DNA of 7,247 bases, taken from assembly GCA_937922175.1 (NCBI GenBank), contig CAKZUU010000156.1, forward strand, positions 1-7,247. The letters run 5' to 3'. The position numbers and the translations under genes were made by a program. Each line of letters starts with the position of its first letter. Positions within the stretch are counted from its first letter, which is position 1. This stretch comes from an uncultured Gemmataceae bacterium. Its GTDB lineage: Bacteria > Planctomycetota > Planctomycetia > Gemmatales > Gemmataceae. The notes under the pieces are model-generated. The model searched no databases. It had not been told where the DNA came from and was given only the letters and a program-made list of their open reading frames with translations. This document shows, piece after piece, positions 1-6,637 of this stretch.

Positions 1-14
1 TGTCGAGCTGCGGT

Positions 15-343
15 GTGTTGAATGCAGTGATGCCGAAAGGCGTTGAGCACTCGGTCCGAACGACACAGATAGGCGGAAACGTCTCTGTGTTGAATGCAGT
101 GATGCCGAAAGGCGTTGAGCACCCGGGCGGGGCGCATCCGCACCACGTGTTCGCGCGGGGGTGTTGAATGCAGTGATGCCGAAAGGCGTTGAGCACGCGC
201 AAGTGGGAGTCGAGGATGCAGTACGACCCGCCTGTGTTGAATGCAGTGATGCCGAAAGGCGTTGAGCACCTTGTGCGCTTCGATCCAGGCCCGGAGCTTG
301 TCCGGTGGTGTTGAATGCAGTGATGCCGAAAGGCGTTGAGCAC
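15..343 (+). CRISPR. CRISPR array, right-hand end (five 36-bp repeats, four full spacers)
   Basis: Five identical 36-bp repeats lie at 15-50, 87-122, 161-196, 234-269 and 308-343. Each begins GTGTTGAATGC and ends GGCGTTGAGCAC. Spacers at 51-86 (36 bp), 123-160 (38), 197-233 (37) and 270-307 (38) are unrelated to one another. Bases 1-14 are the end of a further spacer, so the array continues left of the window. No repeat follows 343, so this is one end of the array. The repeat transcript can form an outer stem (positions 1-5 with 32-36) and an inner stem (14-20 with 25-31) capped by a GAAA loop at 21-24. Several pairs are G-U, which works on the + strand but becomes C-A on the other strand, so transcription toward the right is favoured. 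No cas gene is in the window, so the subtype cannot be fixed. The repeat end resembles type V-B repeats from memory only. Confidence 0.97.
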
Positions 344-399
344 TTCACAATCGGCGGCGATCAAACGACCGTCCCATCCCTCTTCCCGGCCCGAAGACG

Positions 400-427
400 T
401 TGACAGAATCTATCCGATGGCTATGAG
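400..427 (+). promoter_or_regulatory. Candidate sigma-70-type promoter for the parA cluster
   Basis: A perfect -35 hexamer TTGACA lies at 400-405. After a 16-bp spacer comes TATGAG at 422-427, matching four of six -10 consensus positions. It sits in the 183-bp gap between the array and parA and would give a leader of roughly 90 bases before the parA start. The -35 match and position support it. The weak -10 and the lack of expression data keep confidence modest. Nothing else in 344-526 stands out apart from a purine-rich stretch just before parA. Confidence 0.4.
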
Positions 428-526
428 CCGGAGCTTCCGCCCTGGTCCAGCGATTCGGGGGGAAAGCGAGGAGGTCCACTCCACGTCCACGAGGACAAGG
501 GAATTCGGAGAAGTGGGGGAAAGGTG

Positions 527-1354
527 ATGCGACGAATCGCCGTCATCAATCAGAAAGGCGGAGTGGGGAAAACGACGACCTCGGTCAATCTGTCGGCAGC
601 ATTGGCCAGGTTGGGTTATCGGGTGTGTCTATTCGATCTTGACCCGCAGGCGCATGCGACGACGCATTTGGGGCTGACGCCGACGGGGGATGGTCCGTCG
701 ATGTACGATGTGTTGGTCAACTCGCGAGCGTTGTCGGAGGTTCGTCGGCCGGTGGGCGAAAACCTGTGGCTGGCGGGATCGGATATCGACCTGGCGGCAG
801 CGGAAGTGGAATTGGCGGGGGTGATTGGACGGGAAGTGATCCTTCGCGACGCGTTGGAGCAAGACGGGGAGGAATATGATTATTTGTTGATGGATTGTGG
901 GCCGTCGCTGGGGGTGCTGACCTTGAATGCGTTGGCGGCGGCGCAGGAGGTGTTGATTCCGTTGCAGCCGCACTTTTTGGCGTTGCACGGATTGGGGAAG
1001 TTGCTGGAGACGACGGCGTTGGTGTCGAGGCGGATCAATCCGAAGTTGCAGGTGACGGGGGTGTTGCTGTGCATGTACGAGAGCACGACGAAGTTGGCAC
1101 AGGAGGTGGCGTCGAACCTGTCGGCGTATTTGGAGCAGAGTCGGGGGAGGTCGGTGCCGTGGTCGAAGGCGCGATTGTTTGAGACGCGGATCCGGCGGAA
1201 TGTGAAGTTGGCGGAGGCGCCGAGTTTTGGTCAATCGATCTTTGGTTATGCGCCGAACTGTCCCGGGGCATCGGACTATTTGGCGTTGGCGCGGGAGATG
1301 TTGCGTGGGGAAGTGGGGAAAGGGAGCTGGGAGATCGAGGAGTCGGCGGCGTGA
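527..1354 (+). CDS. parA: ParA/Soj-family chromosome-partitioning ATPase
   Basis: A 275-residue ParA/Soj-type P-loop ATPase. The family forms ATP-dependent dimers that bind DNA non-specifically and, with a ParB partner, move or segregate chromosome origins or other cargo. Visible motifs: deviant Walker A KGGVGKTT at residues 10-17, with the signature lysine K10; the A' motif DLDPQAH at 37-43; Walker B ending in D123 (LLMDCGPSLG, where DCPPSLG is usual); and the C-terminal Soj block with IRRNVKLAEAPSFG. The usual Soj sequence LQCEYxALEG reads LQPHFLALHG here. The ATG at 527 is preferred over the adjacent in-frame GTG at 524 because family proteins start right before the RRIAVINQKGG strand; a purine-rich stretch (GGGGGAAAGG) lies immediately upstream. 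No parB follows: the stop overlaps the ybeY start. It may partner with a ParB encoded elsewhere or position another cargo. Leucine is mostly TTG (27 of 40 by hand count, no CTC). Confidence 0.93.
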   Translation: MRRIAVINQKGGVGKTTTSVNLSAALARLGYRVCLFDLDPQAHATTHLGLTPTGDGPSMYDVLVNSRALSEVRRPVGENLWLAGSDIDLAAAEVELAGVIGREVILRDALEQDGEEYDYLLMDCGPSLGVLTLNALAAAQEVLIPLQPHFLALHGLGKLLETTALVSRRINPKLQVTGVLLCMYESTTKLAQEVASNLSAYLEQSRGRSVPWSKARLFETRIRRNVKLAEAPSFGQSIFGYAPNCPGASDYLALAREMLRGEVGKGSWEIEESAA

Positions 1355-1809
1355 CAATTCGCATCAAGATAGCCAATCAGCAAGATGTGGTGCCGATCGA
1401 GTGGGCGAAGTTTCGGGAGTTGGGGCAGAAGGTGCTGGGTGGGGAAGGGGTCACGCGAGCGCGGGTGACGTTGGCGTTCGTGGATAATCCGACGATTCAT
1501 CGGTTGAACAAGCAGTTTTTGCAGCACGACGAGCCGACGGACGTGCTGTCGTTTCCCCTGAGCGGGCCGGGGGCGAGGGAGTTGGAGGGCGACGTGGTCA
1601 TTGGCGTGGAGGTGGCGAAAGAGCAATCGGCGGAGCGTGGTCACGAGGTGGAGGCGGAGTTGGCGTTGTATGCGATCCACGGGTTGCTGCATTTGTGTGG
1701 TCACGACGACAGGGAAGAAGAGGCAAGGCGAGTCATGCGTGAACGCGAGAGTCGTTACCTGAGAGAGTGTGGATTTCCGGACGTGTCGGAGTCGGAACGT
1801 GGGCAATGA
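1351..1809 (+). CDS. ybeY: YbeY endoribonuclease (rRNA maturation factor)
   Basis: A 152-residue protein of the YbeY/UPF0054 family, metal-dependent RNases involved in 16S rRNA 3'-end maturation and 70S ribosome quality control in the cytoplasm. Diagnostic sequence: the DVLSFP motif at residues 64-69 and the metal-site motif HGLLHLCGHDD at 110-120. H110 and H114 match the first two zinc ligands. The third position, His in E. coli (HGSLHLLGYDH), is Asp (D120) here, with an extra His at 118. Asp at this place occurs in other family members as far as I recall, so the enzyme is probably active. The GTG start at 1351 overlaps the parA stop by four bases (GTGA) and has a good ribosome binding site, GAGGAG at 1337-1342, 8 bases upstream. 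The stop overlaps the recO start, so it is translationally coupled on both sides. Confidence 0.94.
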   Translation: MTIRIKIANQQDVVPIEWAKFRELGQKVLGGEGVTRARVTLAFVDNPTIHRLNKQFLQHDEPTDVLSFPLSGPGARELEGDVVIGVEVAKEQSAERGHEVEAELALYAIHGLLHLCGHDDREEEARRVMRERESRYLRECGFPDVSESERGQ

Positions 1810-2546
1810 CGCAGCGGACGCAGGGACTCGTGATTCGGGTTAGTGATTGGAGCGAGACAAGCCGAGTGGCGACGCTCTGGACGCGGGACTACGGGAAGGT
1901 GCGGGTGTTGGCGAAGGGTGGGAGGAGACTGAGATCGAATTTTGAGATCGCGTTGGACTTGTTGAATTGGTGCCGAGTCGTGCTGCTTCGCAAAACGACG
2001 GGGGCGATGGATCTGTTGATCGAGGCGCAGGTGATCGAGGGATTTGGGGCGCTTCGGCGGCAGTTGCCGACGTTGTATGCGGGTTATTACGTGGCGGAGT
2101 TGCTGGGGGAGGGGACGGTGGAGGATGACCCGCATCCGACGTTGCACGATGAGGCGGTGCGGGCGTTGAAGGAGTTTGGGGAGGCGGGCGATCGGTTGGG
2201 ATTGAGATTAGCGAGTTTTGAGCTGGCAATGTTGAGCGAGTTGGGCTATAGGCCGCGTCTGCGGCACTGCGTGGATTGTGGGAGCGAAGTGGGAGAAGAG
2301 GAGGGATTATATTTTCATCCGTGGGCGGTGGGGATGATTTGCCGGAGATGTCGGGAGCGGCGACAAGGGGGGATGTATCTGGGGCGAGGAGTGTGGAGTC
2401 GATTACGGGAGTTGCGAGACGATCCGAAGGCGTGGTCGACGGGACCGAGGGAATCGCGGGGGGTGCGGGTGGTGTTGGAGGCGGTGCTGGCCCATTGGCT
2501 GGGAAGGAAGTTGCGAATGTTTCCGTACCTGGCATCCTTACCGTGA
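1806..2546 (+). CDS. recO: DNA repair protein RecO
   Basis: A 246-residue RecO, the mediator that with RecR (and RecF) loads RecA onto SSB-coated single-stranded DNA and anneals complementary strands. The N-terminal OB-fold is recognisable in the opening QGLVIRVSDWSETSRVATLWTR-type sequence (from residue 6) and the following GKVRVLAKGGRR (30-41), where RecO proteins carry a basic patch. A helical domain follows. A four-cysteine zinc-finger pattern is formed by C155 and C158 (CVDC) and C179 and C182 (CRRC). Length is usual for the family. The ATG at 1806 is chosen because it overlaps the ybeY stop as ATGA and begins exactly at the conserved N-terminus, with GGAA at 1794-1797 as a possible binding site. 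An in-frame upstream ATG at 1767 would add 13 residues inside ybeY and is less likely. The reading is strongly G-rich on the coding strand. Confidence 0.93.
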   Translation: MTQRTQGLVIRVSDWSETSRVATLWTRDYGKVRVLAKGGRRLRSNFEIALDLLNWCRVVLLRKTTGAMDLLIEAQVIEGFGALRRQLPTLYAGYYVAELLGEGTVEDDPHPTLHDEAVRALKEFGEAGDRLGLRLASFELAMLSELGYRPRLRHCVDCGSEVGEEEGLYFHPWAVGMICRRCRERRQGGMYLGRGVWSRLRELRDDPKAWSTGPRESRGVRVVLEAVLAHWLGRKLRMFPYLASLP

Positions 2547-2614
2547 TGGGGATGGTGGGGAGAGTCGAAGGGGCCAGCGATCGGGTGGCGAGGCATGCAA
2601 GGAGTGCGACCGCG

Positions 2615-3847
2615 ATGAGGACAGCGAAGGAGAGATGTCGCTCGCGGCTGAGATGGGGACTGATGGTGGGGCCGTCGTTGCTGTTGGTCGCCGGCTGTCT
2701 GCCCCCGAAGCTGACGTCGTGGTTTCGGAAGGAGTCAGCGACGCCTCATGCCCTGGTGCGGCCGGACGAGGACACGTCGCCGTCGAAGGTGAATGGGGAG
2801 TTGGCGGCGGCGCATGAATTGTTTCGCAAGGAGAATTACGCGACGGCGGCGCGGGCGTTTGGACGGATCGCGGACAACAAGGAGAACAGTGCCGCCGTCG
2901 CCGAGGAGGCGTTGTTTTATCAGGCGGAATGCGAGCGGCTGCGAGAACGGTTTGTCGCGGCGGAGCCGATCTACAAGAAACTCTTGCACGAGTTTCCGTC
3001 GGGGGCGTACAAGCAGCAAGCCTGTCAGCGGCTGTACGACATAGCCGTCTTCTGGCTGAAGGACACCGACGAGGAATTGGGGAAATTCGCGGAGAAGTTG
3101 GAGGGGAAGCGGTCGTTGGTGATGCCGGCGTCGCTGCGGATTCATTTGGACAAGCGGAAGCCGACCTTTGATGCCGAGGGCCGGGCCATCCAAGCCCTGG
3201 AGGTGGTGCATTACAGCGACATGACGGGACCGTTGGCGGACAAGGCATTGTTCCTGGCGGGATTCGTGAAATTCTACCGCGAGGACTACAAAGAAGCGGA
3301 CCATTACTTTACCGCGTTGCTTCAGTTCCACAAGGACAGCGAGTTGGCCCCTCGGGCGATCGAGATGGCGATCCGCTCGAAGACGTTGGCGTCGGGCGGG
3401 GCGGAGTACGATGGGCGGCGAGTCGCCGAAGCGCGGCAGTTGATCGACACGGCCTTGAGTGCGTATCCGCAGTTGGCGCAAACCGAGGAAGGCCGCCTGA
3501 AAATGACCCAGCATCTCTACGAAGTGACGGCGGTTCAGGCCGAGAAGGACCTTCGACGGGCCGAATTCTATGAGCGGACGAATCACCCGGGGTCGGCGTA
3601 TTTCGTGTATCAGCGGATCAAGCAACGGTATCCGCAAACGAAGTTTGAACAAATCGCCGACGAGCGATTGGCTCGTTTGCAGCCGTTGATCGAGAAGGAG
3701 AATTCGGCAACGAACGAGGAGGAAAGCGGAGCGTGGGCGAAGTTTCGACGGCGGTGGGACCGATTTTGGGGGATCGAGGCCGATCGCGATGGTCCCCGAT
3801 TGACCTCACCCTTGGCCTTACCGGCCGGTTCCATGATGGGGCGGTGA
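2615..3847 (+). CDS. TPR-type outer-membrane lipoprotein, BamD/YbgF-like
   Basis: A 410-residue predicted lipoprotein. The N-terminus has a basic region (residues 2-13), a hydrophobic stretch and the lipobox LVAG-C with lipidated Cys28, followed by PPK. Helical tetratricopeptide-like repeats follow: about 63-88 (HELFRKENYATAARAFGRI), 95-127 (EEALFYQAECERL, AAEPIYKKLLHEFP), 208-240 (DKALFLAGFVKFYREDYKEADHYF) and 311-355 (RRAEFYERTNHPGSAYFVYQRI). Such repeats, with YKKLLHEFPSG-like ends, are typical of BamD, the lipoprotein of the beta-barrel assembly machine, and of the Tol-Pal protein YbgF. It is longer than BamD (about 245 residues in E. coli), so a BamD role is an inference. The ATG at 2615 is preferred: AAGGAG at 2599-2604 lies 10 bases upstream and the signal peptide starts normally. 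An in-frame ATG at 2546, overlapping the recO stop, would add 23 residues before the signal peptide. The neighbouring lptE supports an envelope role. Confidence 0.8.
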   Translation: MRTAKERCRSRLRWGLMVGPSLLLVAGCLPPKLTSWFRKESATPHALVRPDEDTSPSKVNGELAAAHELFRKENYATAARAFGRIADNKENSAAVAEEALFYQAECERLRERFVAAEPIYKKLLHEFPSGAYKQQACQRLYDIAVFWLKDTDEELGKFAEKLEGKRSLVMPASLRIHLDKRKPTFDAEGRAIQALEVVHYSDMTGPLADKALFLAGFVKFYREDYKEADHYFTALLQFHKDSELAPRAIEMAIRSKTLASGGAEYDGRRVAEARQLIDTALSAYPQLAQTEEGRLKMTQHLYEVTAVQAEKDLRRAEFYERTNHPGSAYFVYQRIKQRYPQTKFEQIADERLARLQPLIEKENSATNEEESGAWAKFRRRWDRFWGIEADRDGPRLTSPLALPAGSMMGR

Positions 3848-3853
3848 TTGGCC

Positions 3854-4459
3854 ATGAGGGGATGGACCCGCGTTGGGGCTTGCGTCGCGCTGGGGTGCTG
3901 GGTGGTGGCCCTGAGTTCGTGCCTGCCGCGTCCGCAGCGGGGGGTGTTCGGTTATACCCTGGGCCCCTTGCACGACACGCGCTACCGAACGATCTATGTG
4001 CCGATCTTCGCGAACCAAGCATTTCAAGCGGGGCCTCTCCGCGATCTGCAATACGACTTGACGAAAGCGGTCCATCGGGAAATTGAACAGTCCACGCCGT
4101 GGAAGGTGGTCCACGATCGGTCGGCCGCCGATACGGAGTTGCTCGGAACGATCGTGGCGACGCCCAAACAGATCATCAATCGCCATCAGCTGAACGAGGT
4201 CCGGGAAGGAGAGATCGTCATCCGAGTCGAGGTGGTTTGGCGTGATGTGCGGACGGGCGAGATTCTCTCACGTCCGGGAACCGGTCGCGGGGCGACCCCC
4301 TCGGCGGATCCGACGGCGAGCGATCCGCTGCCTCGAGTCGCCCTCGAGGCGAGCGGCCGCTTCTTGCCGGAGTTGGGCGAATCGCTGACGACGGCGATCC
4401 AACGAGCCAACCAGCAATTGGCCGTCCAACTCGTCTCCCTGATGGAAAATCCGTGGTAG
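3854..4459 (+). CDS. lptE: LptE-like lipopolysaccharide-assembly lipoprotein
   Basis: A 201-residue predicted lipoprotein resembling LptE, which plugs the LptD barrel in the outer membrane and helps insert lipopolysaccharide. The signal peptide ends in lipobox LSS-C with Cys23. After it come the family-type blocks: GYTLGPLH (33-40), the strand RTIYVPIFANQAF (45-57), a helix with LTKAVHREIEQSTPWKVV (69-86) and ADTELLGTI (92-100). The C-terminal part has a strand EIVIRVEVVWRDVRTGEIL (120-138), a Pro/Ser/Thr-rich loop (about 139-161) and a final amphipathic helix. The ATG at 3854 lies 6 bases after the preceding stop; GGGGCGG at 3838-3844 may serve as binding site. A TTG at 3848 would add two residues and is less likely. 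The assignment rests on pattern resemblance, because the family is poorly conserved. Confidence 0.78.
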   Translation: MRGWTRVGACVALGCWVVALSSCLPRPQRGVFGYTLGPLHDTRYRTIYVPIFANQAFQAGPLRDLQYDLTKAVHREIEQSTPWKVVHDRSAADTELLGTIVATPKQIINRHQLNEVREGEIVIRVEVVWRDVRTGEILSRPGTGRGATPSADPTASDPLPRVALEASGRFLPELGESLTTAIQRANQQLAVQLVSLMENPW

Positions 4460-4504
4460 GCGACCCGCTCTATAACAACCTCCACACGACGTCGAGCGAC
4501 CACG

Positions 4505-5347
4505 ATGACGCCTTGGACCTGGCATGTCCGTGACCGTCGGATGACCCTGGATCGACCGTTGGTCATGGGTATCCTCAATGTCACGCCGGATAGTTTCTCG
4601 GACGGTGGACAATTTTTCGACCCCGCGGCCGCCGTGGCGCATGGTCGGCAAATGATCGAACAAGGAGCCGACATCATCGACATCGGCGGGGAGTCGACCC
4701 GTCCCGGCTCCGTCCCCGTGCTCCCGGACGAAGAGCTTCGCCGCGTCGTGCCCGTGGTCCGTGAATTGGCCCGGCACGAGTCGATCCTGCTTTCGATCGA
4801 CACGTCCAAATCGGCGGTTGCCCGAGCCTGCCTCGAAGCCGGTGCCCACATTGTGAACGACGTGACGGCCCTGACCGGCGATTCGGCCATGCCCGAGGTC
4901 GTTCGGGAATTTCAGGCCGGCGTCATCCTGATGCACATGCAGGGCACGCCGCAAACGATGCAAATCAACCCCCACTACGACGACGTCGTTCGTGAGGTGT
5001 ACGATTATTTGCGGGATCGAGTCGATACGCTCACCGGGGGCGGGATCATCCGGGAGCAGATCGCGATCGACCCGGGGATCGGCTTCGGCAAGAAGGACGT
5101 GCATAACCTCGCGTTGCTGGCACAACTGCCCCGCTTTCTCGACCTGGGACGTCCCATTTGTCTGGGCGTCTCGCGGAAGGGGCTGATCGGTAAATTGACG
5201 GGCAGGCCGGTGCACGAACGAGCGGTCGGTTCAGTGGCTGTTGCCTGCTTTGCGATGACTCGAGGGGCGGCGCAAATCCTGCGGGTCCACGACGTGCCGC
5301 CCACCGTGGATGCGGTGAAAGTGATCTCGGCCTTGCGCCCGGCTTGA
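4505..5347 (+). CDS. folP: Dihydropteroate synthase
   Basis: A 280-residue dihydropteroate synthase. It condenses 6-hydroxymethyl-7,8-dihydropterin diphosphate with p-aminobenzoate to make dihydropteroate in folate synthesis and is the target of sulfonamides. All family motifs are present: MGILNVTPDSFSDGG (21-35, with N25), IIDIGGESTRPG (57-68, the flexible p-aminobenzoate loop), SIDTSK (97-102, with D99), NDVTAL (118-123), MHMQGTP (143-149), IDPGIGFGK (188-196, with D189), GVSRKGLIG (221-229, with K225) and the C-terminal RVHDV (260-264, with R260 and H262). The TIM-barrel length is normal. The ATG start places the N-terminus as in E. coli FolP. The ribosome binding site is weak, and 45 bases separate it from lptE, so it could be read through from upstream. 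No other folate gene is in the window. Confidence 0.97.
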   Translation: MTPWTWHVRDRRMTLDRPLVMGILNVTPDSFSDGGQFFDPAAAVAHGRQMIEQGADIIDIGGESTRPGSVPVLPDEELRRVVPVVRELARHESILLSIDTSKSAVARACLEAGAHIVNDVTALTGDSAMPEVVREFQAGVILMHMQGTPQTMQINPHYDDVVREVYDYLRDRVDTLTGGGIIREQIAIDPGIGFGKKDVHNLALLAQLPRFLDLGRPICLGVSRKGLIGKLTGRPVHERAVGSVAVACFAMTRGAAQILRVHDVPPTVDAVKVISALRPA

Positions 5348-5368
5348 CCCTCGTCGGGAGAATCGATC

Positions 5369-6637
5369 GTGGAAACGCCCTTCGACGTGAGCGCTTATTG
5401 TTCACAGTTGACGAGCGAGGCCCGAGCGTCGGCCCGGTGTCTGGCGTGGGCCCCGAGTTTTGCCAAGGATCGCTGGTTGCGATGGGGCGCGGATCGTTTG
5501 GAGAGGGAAGCGGATGCGATTTTGGCGGCCAATGAGCACGACTTGCGGGCGGCGGCTGATCACGGCTTGACCTCGGCGCAGATCGACCGTCTGACTCTGA
5601 CTCGACCTCGCCTTGCGGCGATGGCCGCCGGCTTGCGCGAGGTGGCCGCTTTGCCCGATCCCATCGGCGAAATCGTCGAAGGGGGAGTTCGACCTAACGG
5701 GCTGGAAATCCGCAAAGTGCGGGTGCCGATCGGGGTGATCTTGTTTTTGTACGAGTCGCGGCCCAATGTCACCGTCGATGCCGCAGCGCTGGCCGTCAAA
5801 AGCGGGAATGCCCTGATCCTCCGAGGCGGTAAGGAAGCGCTACACACCAACCGGGCCTTGCATTTCGTGTTGCAGGAGGCCCTGCGCGAATGCCAGTTGC
5901 CCACTCACGCGGTGCAATTGGTCACCCACGTCGATCGCGCGATCGTCGGGGAACTGTTGCGGCGGGGCGACGACATCGACTTGTGCATTCCGCGGGGCGG
6001 GGAGAACCTCATCCGCCGAGTCGTTGCCGAAGCCCGCATGCCGGTGCTGAAGCACTATCGCGGCGTTTGCCACGTATTCGTCGATCGCTCTGCCGACTTG
6101 GACATGGCCGAGCGCATCGTCATCAATGCCAAATGTCAAAGGCCGGGAGTCTGCAATGCCATGGAAACCTTGCTGATCCATCACGACCTGGCCGAGACGT
6201 TTTTGCCTCGCATCGTCGAGCAATTGCACGCTCAGGGGGTCGAGATTCGCGGTTGTCCCGAAACGGTCCGTGTCGCCGCGTATGTCAAACCGGCGACCGA
6301 CGACGACTACGCGGCAGAGTTCCTCGACCGGATCCTCGCCGTCCGCGTCGTTCCCGATTTGGATGCCGCCCTCGACCACATCGCCCGATTTGGTTCCAAG
6401 CACACCGACGCGATTGTGACGCAAGACCTGCAGTCGGCCCAGCGTTTTACCCGCGAGGTCGATGCCGCGGCCGTCATGGTCAACGCCAGCACCCGCTTTC
6501 ATGATGGCTACGAATTCGGCCTCGGTGCGGAGATCGGCATCAGCACGGACAAATTTCATGCCCGCGGTCCGTGCGGCTTGAGAGAGTTGACCACGACGAA
6601 ATACATCGTGATGGGAAACGGTCAAATCCGCGGCTAA
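5369..6637 (+). CDS. proA: Glutamate-5-semialdehyde dehydrogenase (gamma-glutamyl phosphate reductase)
   Basis: A 422-residue ProA, the NADPH-dependent enzyme that reduces gamma-glutamyl phosphate to glutamate-5-semialdehyde in the second step of proline synthesis. Key sequence: IGVILFLYESRPNVTVDAAALAVKSGNA (121-148) in the cofactor-binding domain, LRGGKEA (151-157), the catalytic region RPGVCNAMETLL (258-269) with nucleophile C262, FGSKHTDAI (341-349), and the C-terminal signature with FHDGYEFGLGAEIGIST (377-393) and GPCGLRELTTTKY (400-412). Length is normal. The start is GTG at 5369, with GGGAG at 5356-5360 8 bases upstream and 21 bases after the folP stop. The usual partner proB (glutamate 5-kinase) is not next to it and must be elsewhere. 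Leucine codons are more mixed (TTG, CTG and some CTC) than in parA. Confidence 0.97.
   Translation: METPFDVSAYCSQLTSEARASARCLAWAPSFAKDRWLRWGADRLEREADAILAANEHDLRAAADHGLTSAQIDRLTLTRPRLAAMAAGLREVAALPDPIGEIVEGGVRPNGLEIRKVRVPIGVILFLYESRPNVTVDAAALAVKSGNALILRGGKEALHTNRALHFVLQEALRECQLPTHAVQLVTHVDRAIVGELLRRGDDIDLCIPRGGENLIRRVVAEARMPVLKHYRGVCHVFVDRSADLDMAERIVINAKCQRPGVCNAMETLLIHHDLAETFLPRIVEQLHAQGVEIRGCPETVRVAAYVKPATDDDYAAEFLDRILAVRVVPDLDAALDHIARFGSKHTDAIVTQDLQSAQRFTREVDAAAVMVNASTRFHDGYEFGLGAEIGISTDKFHARGPCGLRELTTTKYIVMGNGQIRG

Noticed and set aside
216..222. ATGCAGT in spacer 197-233 shared with the repeat
   Set aside because: A 7-base match is expected by chance and is not a degenerate repeat.
344..526. 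Possible tracrRNA anti-repeat next to the array
   Set aside because: No stretch complementary to the repeat could be seen by eye here or elsewhere in the window.
336..527. 63-codon open frame from a TTG inside the last CRISPR repeat to the parA start
   Set aside because: It starts within a repeat, has no ribosome binding site, and its composition (Ser, Arg, Pro, Glu) resembles no family; most likely chance.
2276..2614. Upstream extension of the TPR lipoprotein frame through the end of recO
   Set aside because: It overlaps recO in another frame and reads as Gly/Val-rich low complexity. The signal peptide and AAGGAG site place the start at 2615.
2735..3652. Long open frame on the - strand (305 codons) opposite the TPR lipoprotein
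   Set aside because: Arg/Leu/Pro/His-rich antisense shadow caused by GC-rich codon bias; the + strand protein has coherent TPR patterns.
4471..4476. TATAAC resembling a -10 box in the lptE-folP gap
   Set aside because: No acceptable -35 hexamer at 16-19 bp spacing, so a promoter is not supported.
4268..5215. Long open frame on the - strand (315 codons) opposite lptE and folP
   Set aside because: It spans two well-supported genes and resembles no family; folP motifs fix the coding strand.
5840..6625. Open frame on the - strand (261 codons) opposite proA
   Set aside because: Antisense shadow of a clear proA with intact catalytic motif.
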